Source: Lachnospiraceae bacterium
Lineage (GTDB): Bacteria > Bacillota > Clostridia > Lachnospirales > Lachnospiraceae
Assembly (NCBI GenBank): GCA_017427775.1
Contig: JAFRSD010000009.1
Location: 181,326 to 245,325 of the forward strand
Reading direction: 5' to 3'
Length of the DNA stretch: 64,000 nucleotides
Translations under genes and position numbers: made by a program
Part shown: positions 1 through 7,229 of the stretch, piece by piece
Position numbering within the stretch: position 1 is the first letter of the stretch
Layout: every line of letters starts with the position of its first letter
Notes under the pieces: generated by a model
What the model was told of the DNA's origin: nothing
Database searches by the model: none
What the model saw: only the letters and a program-made list of their open reading frames with translations

Positions 1-347
1 CCGCGGCGTTCCTGTTCGAGAGCGGCGCGACCGAGGTACATGTAAGACCTGCCTGCCCGCCGATCATGTTCGGCTGTAAGTATTTGAATTTCTCCAGATC
101 CAAATCCGAAATGGAGCTGATTGCAAGACGCGTGATCGTGGAGCTGGAAGGAACCGACGAGGTTAGTGAAGAAGTGCTGCGCGAGTACTGTGACCCGGAC
201 AGCGAGCGTTATCAGAAGATGACGGACGCTATCTGCAAGAAGCTGAATTTTACGACGCTTCGTTATCACAGACTGGATGATATGGTAGCAGCTGTGGGGA
301 TTGATCCGGATAAACTTTGCACGTATTGCTGGAACGGAGAGGAATAG
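1..347 (+). CDS. purF: Amidophosphoribosyltransferase, C-terminal part (5' end outside window)
   Basis: The visible frame opens at base 3 and gives the last 114 residues of a glutamine PRPP amidotransferase, the enzyme of the first committed step of purine synthesis. Seen: the stretch VHVRPACPPIMFGCKY, where the cysteines and CPP match the C-terminal region of PurF, and the ending CTYCWNGEE, close to the usual PurF tail. The catalytic N-terminal cysteine and the PRPP loop lie outside the window. The stop codon is two bases before the next start, so the downstream glycosyltransferase is translationally close. Part of the purine set in this window, though not in one operon with the other pur genes. 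Confidence 0.85.
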   Translation, partial: AAFLFESGATEVHVRPACPPIMFGCKYLNFSRSKSEMELIARRVIVELEGTDEVSEEVLREYCDPDSERYQKMTDAICKKLNFTTLRYHRLDDMVAAVGIDPDKLCTYCWNGEE

Positions 348-349
348 AA

Positions 350-1384
350 ATGTTGTCGGAGAAGAATGAAAAACTGTTGTCGATCGCAATCCCGTGTTAC
401 AACTCACAGGATTATGTGAGAAGAGCACTGGATACGGTTGTACCGGCGGCGGACAGGGTTGAGATCCTCGTTGTGGACGACGGCTCGACTGACGGAACCG
501 CGGATATCGCGCGTGAGTATGCAGAGAAATATCCCGATGCCGTGCGCTATCTTTATAAGGAGAACGGAGGACACGGAGACGCGGTCATGTACGGCGCGGA
601 TCATGCGACCGGATTTTACTTCCGCGTGCTGGACAGTGACGACTGGCTGAACACCGAGAATCTCAACAGGATGCTGGACCGTCTTGAAGAGGACCGGAAC
701 CGCGGCGTCGTTTATGACCTTGTTCTTACCAATTATGTTTATGAAAAGGTCGGCTGCAAGAGTAAAGAGATCGGATACTCTTCGGCGCTTCCCGTAGAAA
801 CCATGTTCACATGGGAAGATACGAAGCGTTTTAATCTGGGCCAGAACCTTTTAATGCATTCAATCACGTATCGGAGGGAGATGCTTCTTGCCACGGGACT
901 CCGTCTGCCGAAGCACACGTTCTATGTGGATAATCTGTTCGCGTACTATCCGCTGCCGTTTGTGAAGAGCATCTTTTATTTCAATTTTGATCTGTATCAT
1001 TATTATATCGGTCGTTCGGATCAGTCGGTATGCGAAGACCAGATGATCAAGCGCGTGGACCAGCAGGTGCTGATTGCCAATACGATGTACTCCATGCACG
1101 ATCTGAAGACGATCAAGAGCAAGAAGCTTCGCAGATACATGGCACAGTATGTCGCCGTTATTTCCACGATCGTGTCCGCACTGTATGTCCGTAAGGGCGG
1201 CAAAGAAGCAATGCAATCCAAGAAGGAGTTCTGGAGCCGCGTTAAGACGCGCTACGGAAATACCTATCAGGAAGTGTGCCGGATGATCAAGCCGTTGTAC
1301 TTTGTCCGCACGACCAACTGGTTTACCAGTATTATGATCAACATAGGCTATGTGATTTGCCGTAAGATCTTCCACTTTAATTAG
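350..1384 (+). CDS. Family 2 glycosyltransferase
   Basis: A 344-residue GT-A fold glycosyltransferase. Residues 10-17 read LSIAIPCY, the nucleotide-binding first strand; DDGSTDG at 43-49 and LDSDDW at 94-99 are the GT2 acidic motifs that bind nucleotide sugar and metal. The C-terminal part is basic with a weakly hydrophobic end, without clear membrane helices. I chose the ATG at 350, three bases after the purF stop, with GGAGAGGA just upstream; an earlier in-frame start at 317 would lie inside purF. It sits before a PAP2 phosphatase, which suggests cell-envelope glycan or glycolipid work. Donor and acceptor cannot be read from the sequence. Confidence 0.85.
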   Translation: MLSEKNEKLLSIAIPCYNSQDYVRRALDTVVPAADRVEILVVDDGSTDGTADIAREYAEKYPDAVRYLYKENGGHGDAVMYGADHATGFYFRVLDSDDWLNTENLNRMLDRLEEDRNRGVVYDLVLTNYVYEKVGCKSKEIGYSSALPVETMFTWEDTKRFNLGQNLLMHSITYRREMLLATGLRLPKHTFYVDNLFAYYPLPFVKSIFYFNFDLYHYYIGRSDQSVCEDQMIKRVDQQVLIANTMYSMHDLKTIKSKKLRRYMAQYVAVISTIVSALYVRKGGKEAMQSKKEFWSRVKTRYGNTYQEVCRMIKPLYFVRTTNWFTSIMINIGYVICRKIFHFN

Positions 1385-1397
1385 TTCGGGTGAAGAA

Positions 1398-2042
1398 ATG
1401 AAAAGTAAGAAAAAGGACTGGCTCCGCTTCTGGTGGGTGTTCCTTTATGCTCCAATCTACATGATCATTTTCTTTCTGGAAGAGCGCTACATCACGGATT
1501 GCCATCTGATCGGAATCCCGCTTGATCATAAGATTCCGTTCATTGAATGGTTCTTCTTTCCGTACTACATCTGGTTTCCGTTCATTGCGGCAGTTGTTGT
1601 AAGGCTTTTCTTTAAAGATAAGGTTACATTCCTGAAAACTGCCGGTTTTCTCTATTTCGGCATGACGCTCTTTTTGATCGTTAATGTGGTATATCCGAAC
1701 CGGCTGGATATCCGTCCGACCGAATTCACGCGCGACAATATCGCGATCCGGCTGGCGCAGGCGATGTACGAAGGGGACACGCCGACCAACGTGCTTCCGA
1801 GCATCCATGTGTACAACTCCCTCGGCGTCCTGCTCGGTGTCTGGACGACCAAGAAGGACATGAAGCATAAGGCAATCAAATGGGGCGTTACGATCCTGAG
1901 CATCGTGATCAGCTGCTCGACCGTATTTGTAAAGCAGCACTCCGTGATCGATGTGGCAGCAGCGTTTATCCTCGCCGTTCCCGCATACTGGTTCTTCTTC
2001 AAAGGCGCATATGCCCGTAAGATGGATACACTTTCCGTTTAA
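1398..2042 (+). CDS. PAP2-family membrane phosphatase
   Basis: A 214-residue multi-pass membrane protein with the PAP2 signature: PSIH at 134-137 with serine 141 downstream, and the third motif around HSVID, with H181 as nucleophile and D185 as partner. The first KxxxxxxRP motif is degenerate (NRLDIRP near 101-107). About five hydrophobic segments are visible. Family members remove phosphate from lipid phosphates such as phosphatidate or undecaprenyl diphosphate; the substrate here is unknown. It follows the GT2 gene by 13 bases and is closed by a strong hairpin terminator, so the two are probably one envelope-related transcription unit running on from purF. Confidence 0.8.
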   Translation: MKSKKKDWLRFWWVFLYAPIYMIIFFLEERYITDCHLIGIPLDHKIPFIEWFFFPYYIWFPFIAAVVVRLFFKDKVTFLKTAGFLYFGMTLFLIVNVVYPNRLDIRPTEFTRDNIAIRLAQAMYEGDTPTNVLPSIHVYNSLGVLLGVWTTKKDMKHKAIKWGVTILSIVISCSTVFVKQHSVIDVAAAFILAVPAYWFFFKGAYARKMDTLSV

Positions 2043-2075
2043 AAATCCGCTCCCTGATGGGGCGGATTTTCTGTT
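2042..2075 (+). terminator. Rho-independent terminator after PAP2 gene
   Basis: AAAATCCGC pairs with GCGGATTTT and the stem extends by one G-U and two G-C pairs around a CTGAT loop, giving about 12 pairs, with the last stem bases forming the T-run. It starts on the last base of the stop codon. Confidence 0.8.
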
Positions 2076-2102
2076 GCATTTTCCGTCGGAAAATGATATG
2101 AT
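2074..2102 (+). promoter_or_regulatory. Promoter with internal palindrome
   Basis: TTGCAT (2074-2079), a 17-base spacer and TATGAT (2097-2102) form a good sigma-A-type promoter for the gene at 2142. The perfect inverted repeat CATTTTCCgtcGGAAAATG (2077-2095) overlaps the -35 box and fills the spacer, a classic position for a repressor operator. The regulator is unknown. Confidence 0.6.
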
Positions 2103-2141
2103 AGCAAATGCAATTTATAGGTGTCGGAGGTTGTAAGGAAT

Positions 2142-2615
2142 ATGAATTATCCCGGATTGGTTTTCGGTATAAACGGCGTATTGCTGGCATTTTTGATCGT
2201 ACTGGCGGTAGTGCTCGTTTTGATGGTTGTATTGTATTTCGTCGGTCGGAAGATGCAGAAGAAGAACGACGAGGTTATGAAAGAAATGCAGGCCAGCGCG
2301 CAGATGGTATCGGCGCTGATCATCGATAAAAAGAGGATGAAACTGAAAGATGCCGGTTTCCCTGCCATTGTAATGGAGTCGACTCCCAAGTACGCGAGAC
2401 GCGCGAAGGTAGCAGTCGTAAAGGCGAAGATCGGTCCTCAGGTTCGTTCCCTGATGTGCGATGAGAAGGTATTCGACCTGATCCCCGTGAAGAAGGAAGC
2501 AAAGCTGAAGCTGAGCGGTATCTACATCATGGATGTAAAGGGCGTTCGCGGTCCGATCGTGAAGGAAACACCCAAGAAGAAAGGGCTGTTCAGCCGTTTC
2601 AAGAAAGACAAGTAA
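2142..2615 (+). CDS. Small single-pass membrane protein of unknown function
   Basis: 157 residues. An N-terminal hydrophobic segment (about residues 8-34, FGINGVLLAFLIVLAVVLVL and onward) is followed by a strongly charged, lysine-rich cytoplasmic part with a short helix (about 35-65), a middle part that may be beta-rich, and a basic tail with several lysine pairs. I do not recognise the family. The ATG at 2142 follows GGAGG with an 11-base spacer; a GTG at 2121 is in frame but has no site. It is transcribed alone between two terminators from a promoter that carries a palindrome. Confidence 0.65.
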   Translation: MNYPGLVFGINGVLLAFLIVLAVVLVLMVVLYFVGRKMQKKNDEVMKEMQASAQMVSALIIDKKRMKLKDAGFPAIVMESTPKYARRAKVAVVKAKIGPQVRSLMCDEKVFDLIPVKKEAKLKLSGIYIMDVKGVRGPIVKETPKKKGLFSRFKKDK

Positions 2616-2641
2616 ATCCCGGGCATAAGCCTGTAAAGAGG

Positions 2642-2680
2642 CGGCCGGCGGAGTGATCCGTCGGCCGTTCAATTTATTCT
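2642..2680 (+). terminator. Hairpin terminator between convergent genes
   Basis: CGGCCGGCGGA pairs with TCCGTCGGCCG (11 pairs, one G-U) around a GTGA loop and is followed by a T-rich stretch. It ends the + strand gene at 2615 and could also serve the minus-strand DUF1934 gene. Confidence 0.7.
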
Positions 2681-2714
2681 GTCTTAGTTATTGCATTGGT
2701 TATTTCTTAAGTTT

Positions 2715-3146
2715 TCACTCTTCTGTGTGTTCCACCGCGATCTCGACTTCGTGGCTGCTGATCATCTCGCCGTCGTGCTGCAGCTCGTAGGAAAAGGAAA
2801 CAGCTGTATTCTGCGGGTCGGAGGAAATGTCCACGCCGATGCCGAGAATATCAAAAACGAGCGTTCCGAACGGCGTTCCGTAGTCGCATTTGCGTAATTC
2901 GTCCGGAACGATTTCCATGACGGATTGAATGCTGCCGGTACGGATCAGTTTCGCGCCGGCGGGAGTAACCGTGATCTGTTCCCTGGTAACGGCGGCAGGG
3001 TCCTCCGCGTCGACGGAACGGTAATCAAAACGGTATCCGACACCGTCCTCGGTTTCGAGGCGGCGGCATATTCCGCGCACTAACAGTTCGGTCTGTTCGG
3101 TTGTGTCGGTTGTCGCTTTTACATGAATGCGAAGCAGGCAGTTCAT
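2715..3146 (-). CDS. DUF1934 (YwiB-like) beta-barrel protein
   Basis: 143 residues, matching the DUF1934 family in length and pattern: an N-terminal strand, a central segment with AGAKLIRTGSIQSVMEI (the family's call for low-degree barrel strands), PFGTLVFDILG and a final strand pair with SFSYELQHDG. B. subtilis YwiB is the known example and its role is unsettled. Start ATG at 3146 is preceded by GGAGG with a 6-base spacer. It lies 17 bases after murI on the same strand, so the two are probably cotranscribed. Confidence 0.7.
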   Translation of the reverse strand: MNCLLRIHVKATTDTTEQTELLVRGICRRLETEDGVGYRFDYRSVDAEDPAAVTREQITVTPAGAKLIRTGSIQSVMEIVPDELRKCDYGTPFGTLVFDILGIGVDISSDPQNTAVSFSYELQHDGEMISSHEVEIAVEHTEE

Positions 3147-3163
3147 CGGGTTCCTCCGGATGG

Positions 3164-3973
3164 TTATGAGAAGACTTTCCGGTTGACGTCAGCTTCTTCC
3201 AGTTCACACGGGAGAATGGAATTGGCGAACCGCCGGAACTGCTCCTCGCCATCGCTTACAAAGAAGCGGTGCGCGGACGGTGTATCGGACGTCTTCAAAA
3301 GGCCGCGTCCGGCAAGCATTGAAGCAAGCTCCTTGGCGGTCTCATATGCCGGGTTTACAAGCGTAACATCGGGCCCTGCAACCTCGCCGATCACTTCCGT
3401 GAGAAGCGGATAGTGTGTGCACCCGAGTACGAGTGTGTCCACGCCTTTCGAAAGAAGGGGAGTGAGGTAGCGCTCCGCCATCGTCCTTGTGACGGGGTCG
3501 TTCTGAAGCCCCTCCTCAACAAGGGGAACGAAGAGCGGGCACGCTTGTCCGAATACATGAACATCCGGGCTGATGCTCCGTAAATAGCGTCCGTAAAGAC
3601 CGCTCCGGATCGTACCGCTTGTGGCGATAACGCCGATGTTGCCGGTCTTCGTGATGGCAGCCGCGGCTTTCGCGCCGGGTTTTACCACGCCGATGACCGG
3701 AACCGGAAGCTCCGCGCTCAGCGTGTCGAGGGCAAATGCGCTCGCGGTATTGCACGCGATGACTATGGCCTTCACCGAATGGGAACATAAGAACCGCGCA
3801 ATCTGGCGGGAATAGGCTATGACGGTTTCCTCGGATTTGTTTCCGTAGGGAACGCGGGCGGTGTCACCGAAATAGAGAAGGGATTCTTTCGGCAGGCGGA
3901 GCATGATCTCCTTGGCTACCGTCAGTCCCCCTACGCCGGAATCGAAAACACCGATGGGCAGATCATTGGTCAT
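3164..3973 (-). CDS. murI: Glutamate racemase
   Basis: 269 residues, the usual family length. It makes D-glutamate for peptidoglycan from L-glutamate without a cofactor. Seen: GVFDSGVGGLTV near 8-19, YFGDTARVPYG at 34-44, VIACNTASA with catalytic Cys74, and LGCTHYPLL with the second catalytic Cys185. ATG at 3973 has AGGAG 8-9 bases upstream. It is the first gene of a minus-strand pair with the DUF1934 gene. Confidence 0.95.
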   Translation of the reverse strand: MTNDLPIGVFDSGVGGLTVAKEIMLRLPKESLLYFGDTARVPYGNKSEETVIAYSRQIARFLCSHSVKAIVIACNTASAFALDTLSAELPVPVIGVVKPGAKAAAAITKTGNIGVIATSGTIRSGLYGRYLRSISPDVHVFGQACPLFVPLVEEGLQNDPVTRTMAERYLTPLLSKGVDTLVLGCTHYPLLTEVIGEVAGPDVTLVNPAYETAKELASMLAGRGLLKTSDTPSAHRFFVSDGEEQFRRFANSILPCELEEADVNRKVFS

Positions 3974-4139
3974 AAAAGGTCTCCTGACTTATAGGATAAA
4001 TACAATCTACGAGGAAAATCATATCGCAAACAGCCCGAAAAAGCAAGTCCGAAGGGGAGAGCTTTACGTTCGCCGGTTATAAGGTCATGACGTCCGAGAT
4101 GGTTTGCGCGAAGATCGTAGAACATCCGTGATGAGACGG

Positions 4140-4168
4140 TTGCCTTTCCGCAGGCGGTTCGCTATAAT
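4140..4168 (+). promoter_or_regulatory. Putative ispE promoter
   Basis: TTGCCT (4140-4145), 17 bases, TATAAT (4163-4168). The predicted start lies about 75 bases before the ispE ATG. A GGAAAATG element (4176-4183), also seen at other promoters in this window, lies just downstream. Confidence 0.55.
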
Positions 4169-4248
4169 GTGTTGTGGAAAATGTGAGGCGGACGTTGTAT
4201 TTGCCGTAAAAGGGCAAATGCCACCGGCCTCTTGGGAAGGCGGACAAA

Positions 4249-5112
4249 ATGAAAGACAGACTGGAACTCGAAGCGCATGCCAAGATCAATCTGGCGCTTG
4301 ACGTGATCGGAAAGCGGCCGGACGGATATCACGACGTAAAGATGATCATGCAGAGCATTAAGCTTTGCGACCGTGTCGTTTTAGAGAAGACGGAAGGGGA
4401 CGGCGTGACGCTACGGACCGATCTCGGAATGCTTACCTGCGGCAAAGGAAATCTTGTTTATGACGCGGCCGTGCTCTTTTTGGAGCAGACCGGAATCCGG
4501 GCAGGTGTTTCGATCTTTTTAGAGAAGCACATCCCCGTGGCAGCAGGACTTGCGGGCGGCAGCACCGATGCGGCGGCGGTTCTTCGGGGATTGAATGAGT
4601 TGTTTGAAACCGGGCTCTCCGCGGAGGAGCTGTGCGAGATGGGACTTCGGCTCGGCGCGGACGTCCCGTACTGCATCACGGGCGGGACGGCACTTGCGGA
4701 AGGCATCGGAGAGAAGCTTACGAAGCTTCCGAATGCGCCTCTGTTTCATGCGGTGCTTGTAAAGCCCGACGCATCTGCTTCCACGAAGGAAATCTACGGC
4801 AGGTTGGTACTGGACGAGAAGACGGACCATCCGGATGTTGACGGCATGATCCGTGCAATAGAAGAGAAGGACTATCTCGGAATCAGTTCCCGGCTCGGAA
4901 ACGTGCTGGAACCCGTGACGAGAGAACTGTGTCCGGAGATTGTGAAGATCGAGCAGGCCATGAAAAGCTTTGGCGCGGAGGGCACGCTGATGAGCGGCTC
5001 CGGCCCGACCGTGTTCGGCCTGTTTACGGACAGCGCCCGGGCAACCGCAGCCTTTATGCATTTCCGGGTCGGCGGCTATCGGCAGGTCTTTCTGACAGCG
5101 TTTACGGAGTAA
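4249..5112 (+). CDS. ispE: 4-diphosphocytidyl-2-C-methyl-D-erythritol kinase
   Basis: 287 residues, a GHMP kinase of the MEP isoprenoid pathway that phosphorylates CDP-methylerythritol with ATP. Seen: AKINLAL at 11-17 with the catalytic lysine, PDGYHDV at 23-29, the ATP-binding glycine-rich loop PVAAGLAGGSTDAAA at 95-109 with D106, and the C-terminal GTLMSGSGPTVFGLF. Start ATG at 4249 is preceded by GGAAGG. It stands alone between its promoter and a strong terminator; isoprenoid supply for undecaprenyl phosphate links it loosely to the neighbouring murI. Confidence 0.95.
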   Translation: MKDRLELEAHAKINLALDVIGKRPDGYHDVKMIMQSIKLCDRVVLEKTEGDGVTLRTDLGMLTCGKGNLVYDAAVLFLEQTGIRAGVSIFLEKHIPVAAGLAGGSTDAAAVLRGLNELFETGLSAEELCEMGLRLGADVPYCITGGTALAEGIGEKLTKLPNAPLFHAVLVKPDASASTKEIYGRLVLDEKTDHPDVDGMIRAIEEKDYLGISSRLGNVLEPVTRELCPEIVKIEQAMKSFGAEGTLMSGSGPTVFGLFTDSARATAAFMHFRVGGYRQVFLTAFTE

Positions 5113-5118
5113 GATAAT

Positions 5119-5160
5119 CAGGCGGTACCGAAGTTTGATTCGGTACCGCCTGCTGTTTGT
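5119..5160 (+). terminator. Terminator after ispE
   Basis: A perfect 14-pair stem, CAGGCGGTACCGAA (5119-5132) with its complement (5139-5152), loop GTTTGA. The following bases are only moderately T-rich. It may work in both directions, since the next gene converges. Confidence 0.7.
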
Positions 5161-5256
5161 GTTATCGTTTTATGAAGGAACAGACCGCCTTATGTCCGGA
5201 TTCCCGGTCCTGCAGGCCGGCGCCACATTCAGCCGGCGCAATGGCTCGGGTCTGCA

Positions 5257-5475
5257 TCAGTCCGTCTGCCCCGTTGTTTCAGATTGTACCGGAACTTCGG
5301 TCCGGTGCACCTCACGGATGTTCTTCTCGGCCTGGCGGCGCGGAAGCATGACCTGATGACCGCAGCCCTGACAGCGGAGCTTAAAGTCCATGCCGACGCG
5401 TTCAATCTTCCATTCATAACTGCCGCAGGGATGCGGCTTCTTCATTTTTACGATATCACCGAGCTGAATGTCCAT
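5257..5475 (-). CDS. DUF951 (YyzM-like) small zinc-ribbon-like protein
   Basis: 72 residues. Seen: an N-terminal DIQLGDIVKMKKPHPCGS typical of DUF951, a central tryptophan, then CQGCGH. Three cysteines and a histidine could bind zinc. In many Bacillota this gene lies next to rpsF, as here, where it is divergent from the rpsF-ssb-rpsR operon. Its function is unknown. Start ATG at 5475. Confidence 0.8.
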   Translation of the reverse strand: MDIQLGDIVKMKKPHPCGSYEWKIERVGMDFKLRCQGCGHQVMLPRRQAEKNIREVHRTEVPVQSETTGQTD

Positions 5476-5588
5476 CTTCCTACCTCAGATCGCCTGCCCG
5501 GCATGACCGCGGGAGGCTGTTTTTCTTATCATACGAAAAACGGGAGATGATTGCAAGCAGAGTTTTGCGGGTTTGAGGAAAATTATTC

Positions 5589-5617
5589 TTGCATTCTTGC
5601 AGACGGTGTGCTACAAT
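5589..5617 (+). promoter_or_regulatory. rpsF operon promoter
   Basis: TTGCAT (5589-5594), 17 bases, TACAAT (5612-5617). The same two hexamers with the same spacing precede rpsJ. The expected start near 5624 gives a leader of about 74 nt. Confidence 0.7.
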
Positions 5618-5623
5618 AAGCAT

Positions 5624-5697
5624 CCGTGGTATATTAACCCATATTCCTTGCTCCCGGTGAGTCGGGGGCCAGAGACCAGAAGGAGGTGCAAACAACT
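5624..5697 (+). promoter_or_regulatory. rpsF leader with hairpin, candidate S6:S18 autoregulatory site
   Basis: GCTCCCG (5650-5656) pairs with CGGGGGC (5663-5669) around GTGAGT, directly before the AGGAGG site. In many bacteria the S6:S18 complex binds an rpsF leader hairpin with an exposed CCG. The placement fits, but the exact consensus was not verified. Confidence 0.4.
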
Positions 5698-5988
5698 ATG
5701 AACAAGTACGAATTAGCGTTAGTTGTGAATGCAAAGATCGAAGATGATGCCAGAGAGGCAGTACTTCAGGCAGCAAAAGATCTCATTGCAAGATTCGGCG
5801 GCGTGATTACCGACGTTGACGATCAGGGCAAGAAGAAGCTCGCGTATGAGATCCAGAAGATGACCGAAGGATTCTACTACTTCATCCACTTCGATGCAGA
5901 AGCGACCGTACCCAATGAGATCGAGCAGAGAGTTCGTATCATGGATAACGTTCTTCGCTATCTGTGTGTTCGCGTAGACGAGCAGTAA
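5698..5988 (+). CDS. rpsF: 30S ribosomal protein bS6
   Basis: 96 residues: MNKYELALVVNAKIEDD at the start, the GKKKLAYEIQKMTEGFYYF core typical of S6, and VRIMDNVLRYLCVRVDE at the end. S6 pairs with S18 on the small-subunit platform, and S18 is encoded two genes on. The ATG at 5698 follows AGGAGG (5680-5685); an in-frame ATG at 5686 overlaps that site and is rejected. Confidence 0.97.
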   Translation: MNKYELALVVNAKIEDDAREAVLQAAKDLIARFGGVITDVDDQGKKKLAYEIQKMTEGFYYFIHFDAEATVPNEIEQRVRIMDNVLRYLCVRVDEQ

Positions 5989-6004
5989 AGGGGGGAATCC
6001 TTTT

Positions 6005-6460
6005 ATGAACAAAGTGATTTTGATGGGACGTCTCACAAGAGACCCCGAAGTAAGATATTCTCAGGGAGCAAATTCAACAGCGGTTGCCCGTTATTCGATC
6101 GCCGTTGACCGCCGCTTTAAGCGTGACGGTGAGCCCGATGCGGACTTCTTTAACTGTACCGTATTCGGAAAAGGCGCTGAATTTGCCGAGAAATATTTGA
6201 AGCAGGGTACCAAGATTGTAATTACCGGACGTGTTGAGAATGACAACTACACCAACAAGGACGGTCAGAAGGTTTACGGCACCCGCATTCTCGTAGAAGA
6301 GCAGGAATTCGCCGAGAGCAAGAATGCTGCTTCGGCAGGAAACGGCTCCGGTAACAGTTTCGCAGGAAACGGTTTCGGTTCCGCGGCACCGGCTCCTTCT
6401 GCAGGCGAAGGCTTTATGGACATTCCGGACGGAGTGAACGAAGAGCTTCCGTTCAACTAA
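6005..6460 (+). CDS. ssb: Single-stranded DNA-binding protein
   Basis: 151 residues. OB fold over residues 1-105 ([40 protein letters not shown]), then a Gly/Ser/Asn-rich linker and the acidic tail [13 protein letters not shown]. The tail ends in PFN, one residue beyond the usual PF partner-binding tip. It binds ssDNA as a tetramer in replication and repair. It lies between rpsF and rpsR, the standard Bacillota order. Confidence 0.95.
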   Translation: MNKVILMGRLTRDPEVRYSQGANSTAVARYSIAVDRRFKRDGEPDADFFNCTVFGKGAEFAEKYLKQGTKIVITGRVENDNYTNKDGQKVYGTRILVEEQEFAESKNAASAGNGSGNSFAGNGFGSAAPAPSAGEGFMDIPDGVNEELPFN

Positions 6461-6524
6461 AAGATTCGACATCTATGAGCCCTGTTCCGTGGGCTTGACT
6501 AAATCAGATAGGAGGTACACCACA

Positions 6525-6800
6525 ATGGCTTTCCAGAAGTCCGATAAGGGTGACAAGGGCGACGCTCCGATGAGAAAGAGAGTAGTTCGCAGAAGAAAGA
6601 AAGTTTGCGTTTTCTGTACTGAAAAGGAAGGAAACGGTATTGATTATAAGGATGTGAACAAGCTTAAGAAGTTCGTATCCGAAAGAGGTAAGATTCTTCC
6701 CAGAAGAATCACCGGCACTTGCGCAAAGCATCAGAGAGCTTTGACTGTAGCCGTTAAGAGAGCACGCCACATCGCTCTTATGCCTTACACCGTAGAGTAA
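6525..6800 (+). CDS. rpsR: 30S ribosomal protein bS18, zinc-type
   Basis: 91 residues; [10 protein letters not shown] carries a CxxC pair and TGTCAKHQ another Cys and His, so this is probably a zinc-binding S18. The C-terminal basic [13 protein letters not shown] is family-typical. The ATG at 6525 follows AGGAGG; an in-frame ATG at 6489 is too far upstream and has no site. Last gene of the rpsF operon, closed by a terminator. Confidence 0.96.
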   Translation: MAFQKSDKGDKGDAPMRKRVVRRRKKVCVFCTEKEGNGIDYKDVNKLKKFVSERGKILPRRITGTCAKHQRALTVAVKRARHIALMPYTVE

Positions 6801-6814
6801 TATCGAACCGGTTG

Positions 6815-6847
6815 AACCGGGACGGCATTTTGCCGCCCCGGTTTTTT
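6815..6847 (+). terminator. Terminator of the rpsF-ssb-rpsR operon
   Basis: AACCGGGACGGCA pairs with TGCCGCCCCGGTT (13 positions, one mismatch), with a TTT loop and a run of six T in the 3' arm and tail. Confidence 0.85.
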
Positions 6848-6908
6848 GTGCCCGAAATGGCTGTGGACAGGGTTCTCGGCGGGATTTCTATTTTTTCGAA
6901 AATAGTGA

Positions 6909-6940
6909 TTGACATTTTCCGATACTCGTGATAGTATAAT
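6909..6940 (+). promoter_or_regulatory. Putative promoter of tRNA-Leu
   Basis: A perfect TTGACA (6909-6914) and a perfect TATAAT (6935-6940) lie 20 bases apart, longer than optimal. A TAGTAT at 6932 would give 17 bases. The tRNA starts 35 bases downstream of the TATAAT. Confidence 0.5.
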
Positions 6941-6974
6941 CAAGCGTGCGGACGACATCGTCGCCCGCAGGAAT

Positions 6975-7057
6975 GCGGACTTGCTGGAATTGGCAGACAG
7001 GCATGACTAAGGATCATGTGCGCATAGCGCGTTCGGGTTCAAGTCCCGTAGTCCGCA
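6975..7057 (+). tRNA. tRNA-Leu, anticodon AAG
   Basis: An 83-nt class II tRNA. Acceptor GCGGACT pairs fully with AGTCCGC, discriminator A. D stem CTG/CAG; anticodon stem CATGA/TCATG with loop CTAAGGA, putting AAG at 7009-7011; long variable arm with GCGC/GCGC; T loop TTCAAGT with one T-T mismatch at the base of the T stem. CCA is not encoded. The type II arm, A discriminator and loop support leucine. The anticodon AAG needs A34-to-inosine conversion to read CUC as well as CUU; most bacteria use GAG instead. Confidence 0.93.
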
Positions 7058-7071
7058 GTATATGGTTGAGG

Positions 7072-7104
7072 CACCTCGCAGAGGAATCTGCGGGGTGTTT
7101 TTTT
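7072..7104 (+). terminator. Terminator after tRNA-Leu
   Basis: CACCTCGCAGA pairs with TCTGCGGGGTG (11 pairs, one G-U) around GGAA, followed by seven T. Confidence 0.88.
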
Positions 7105-7129
7105 ATGTCTTCTGGGATGCCTTTTTCGG

Positions 7130-7157
7130 TTGTAAAAATCGTAATTTGTGGTATAAT
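7130..7157 (+). promoter_or_regulatory. Promoter of the AAA+/transglutaminase cluster
   Basis: TTGTAA (7130-7135), 16 bases, TATAAT (7152-7157). About 66 nt of leader precede the ATG at 7230. No other clear promoter or terminator is visible up to 15194, which suggests one transcript for the five genes. Confidence 0.6.
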
Positions 7158-7229
7158 TACATATTGAGTGTTTCTGTGCTTTTTTAAGCATAATACCCGG
7201 CGAAAACGCCAGATTTGCGGAGGGATGAT

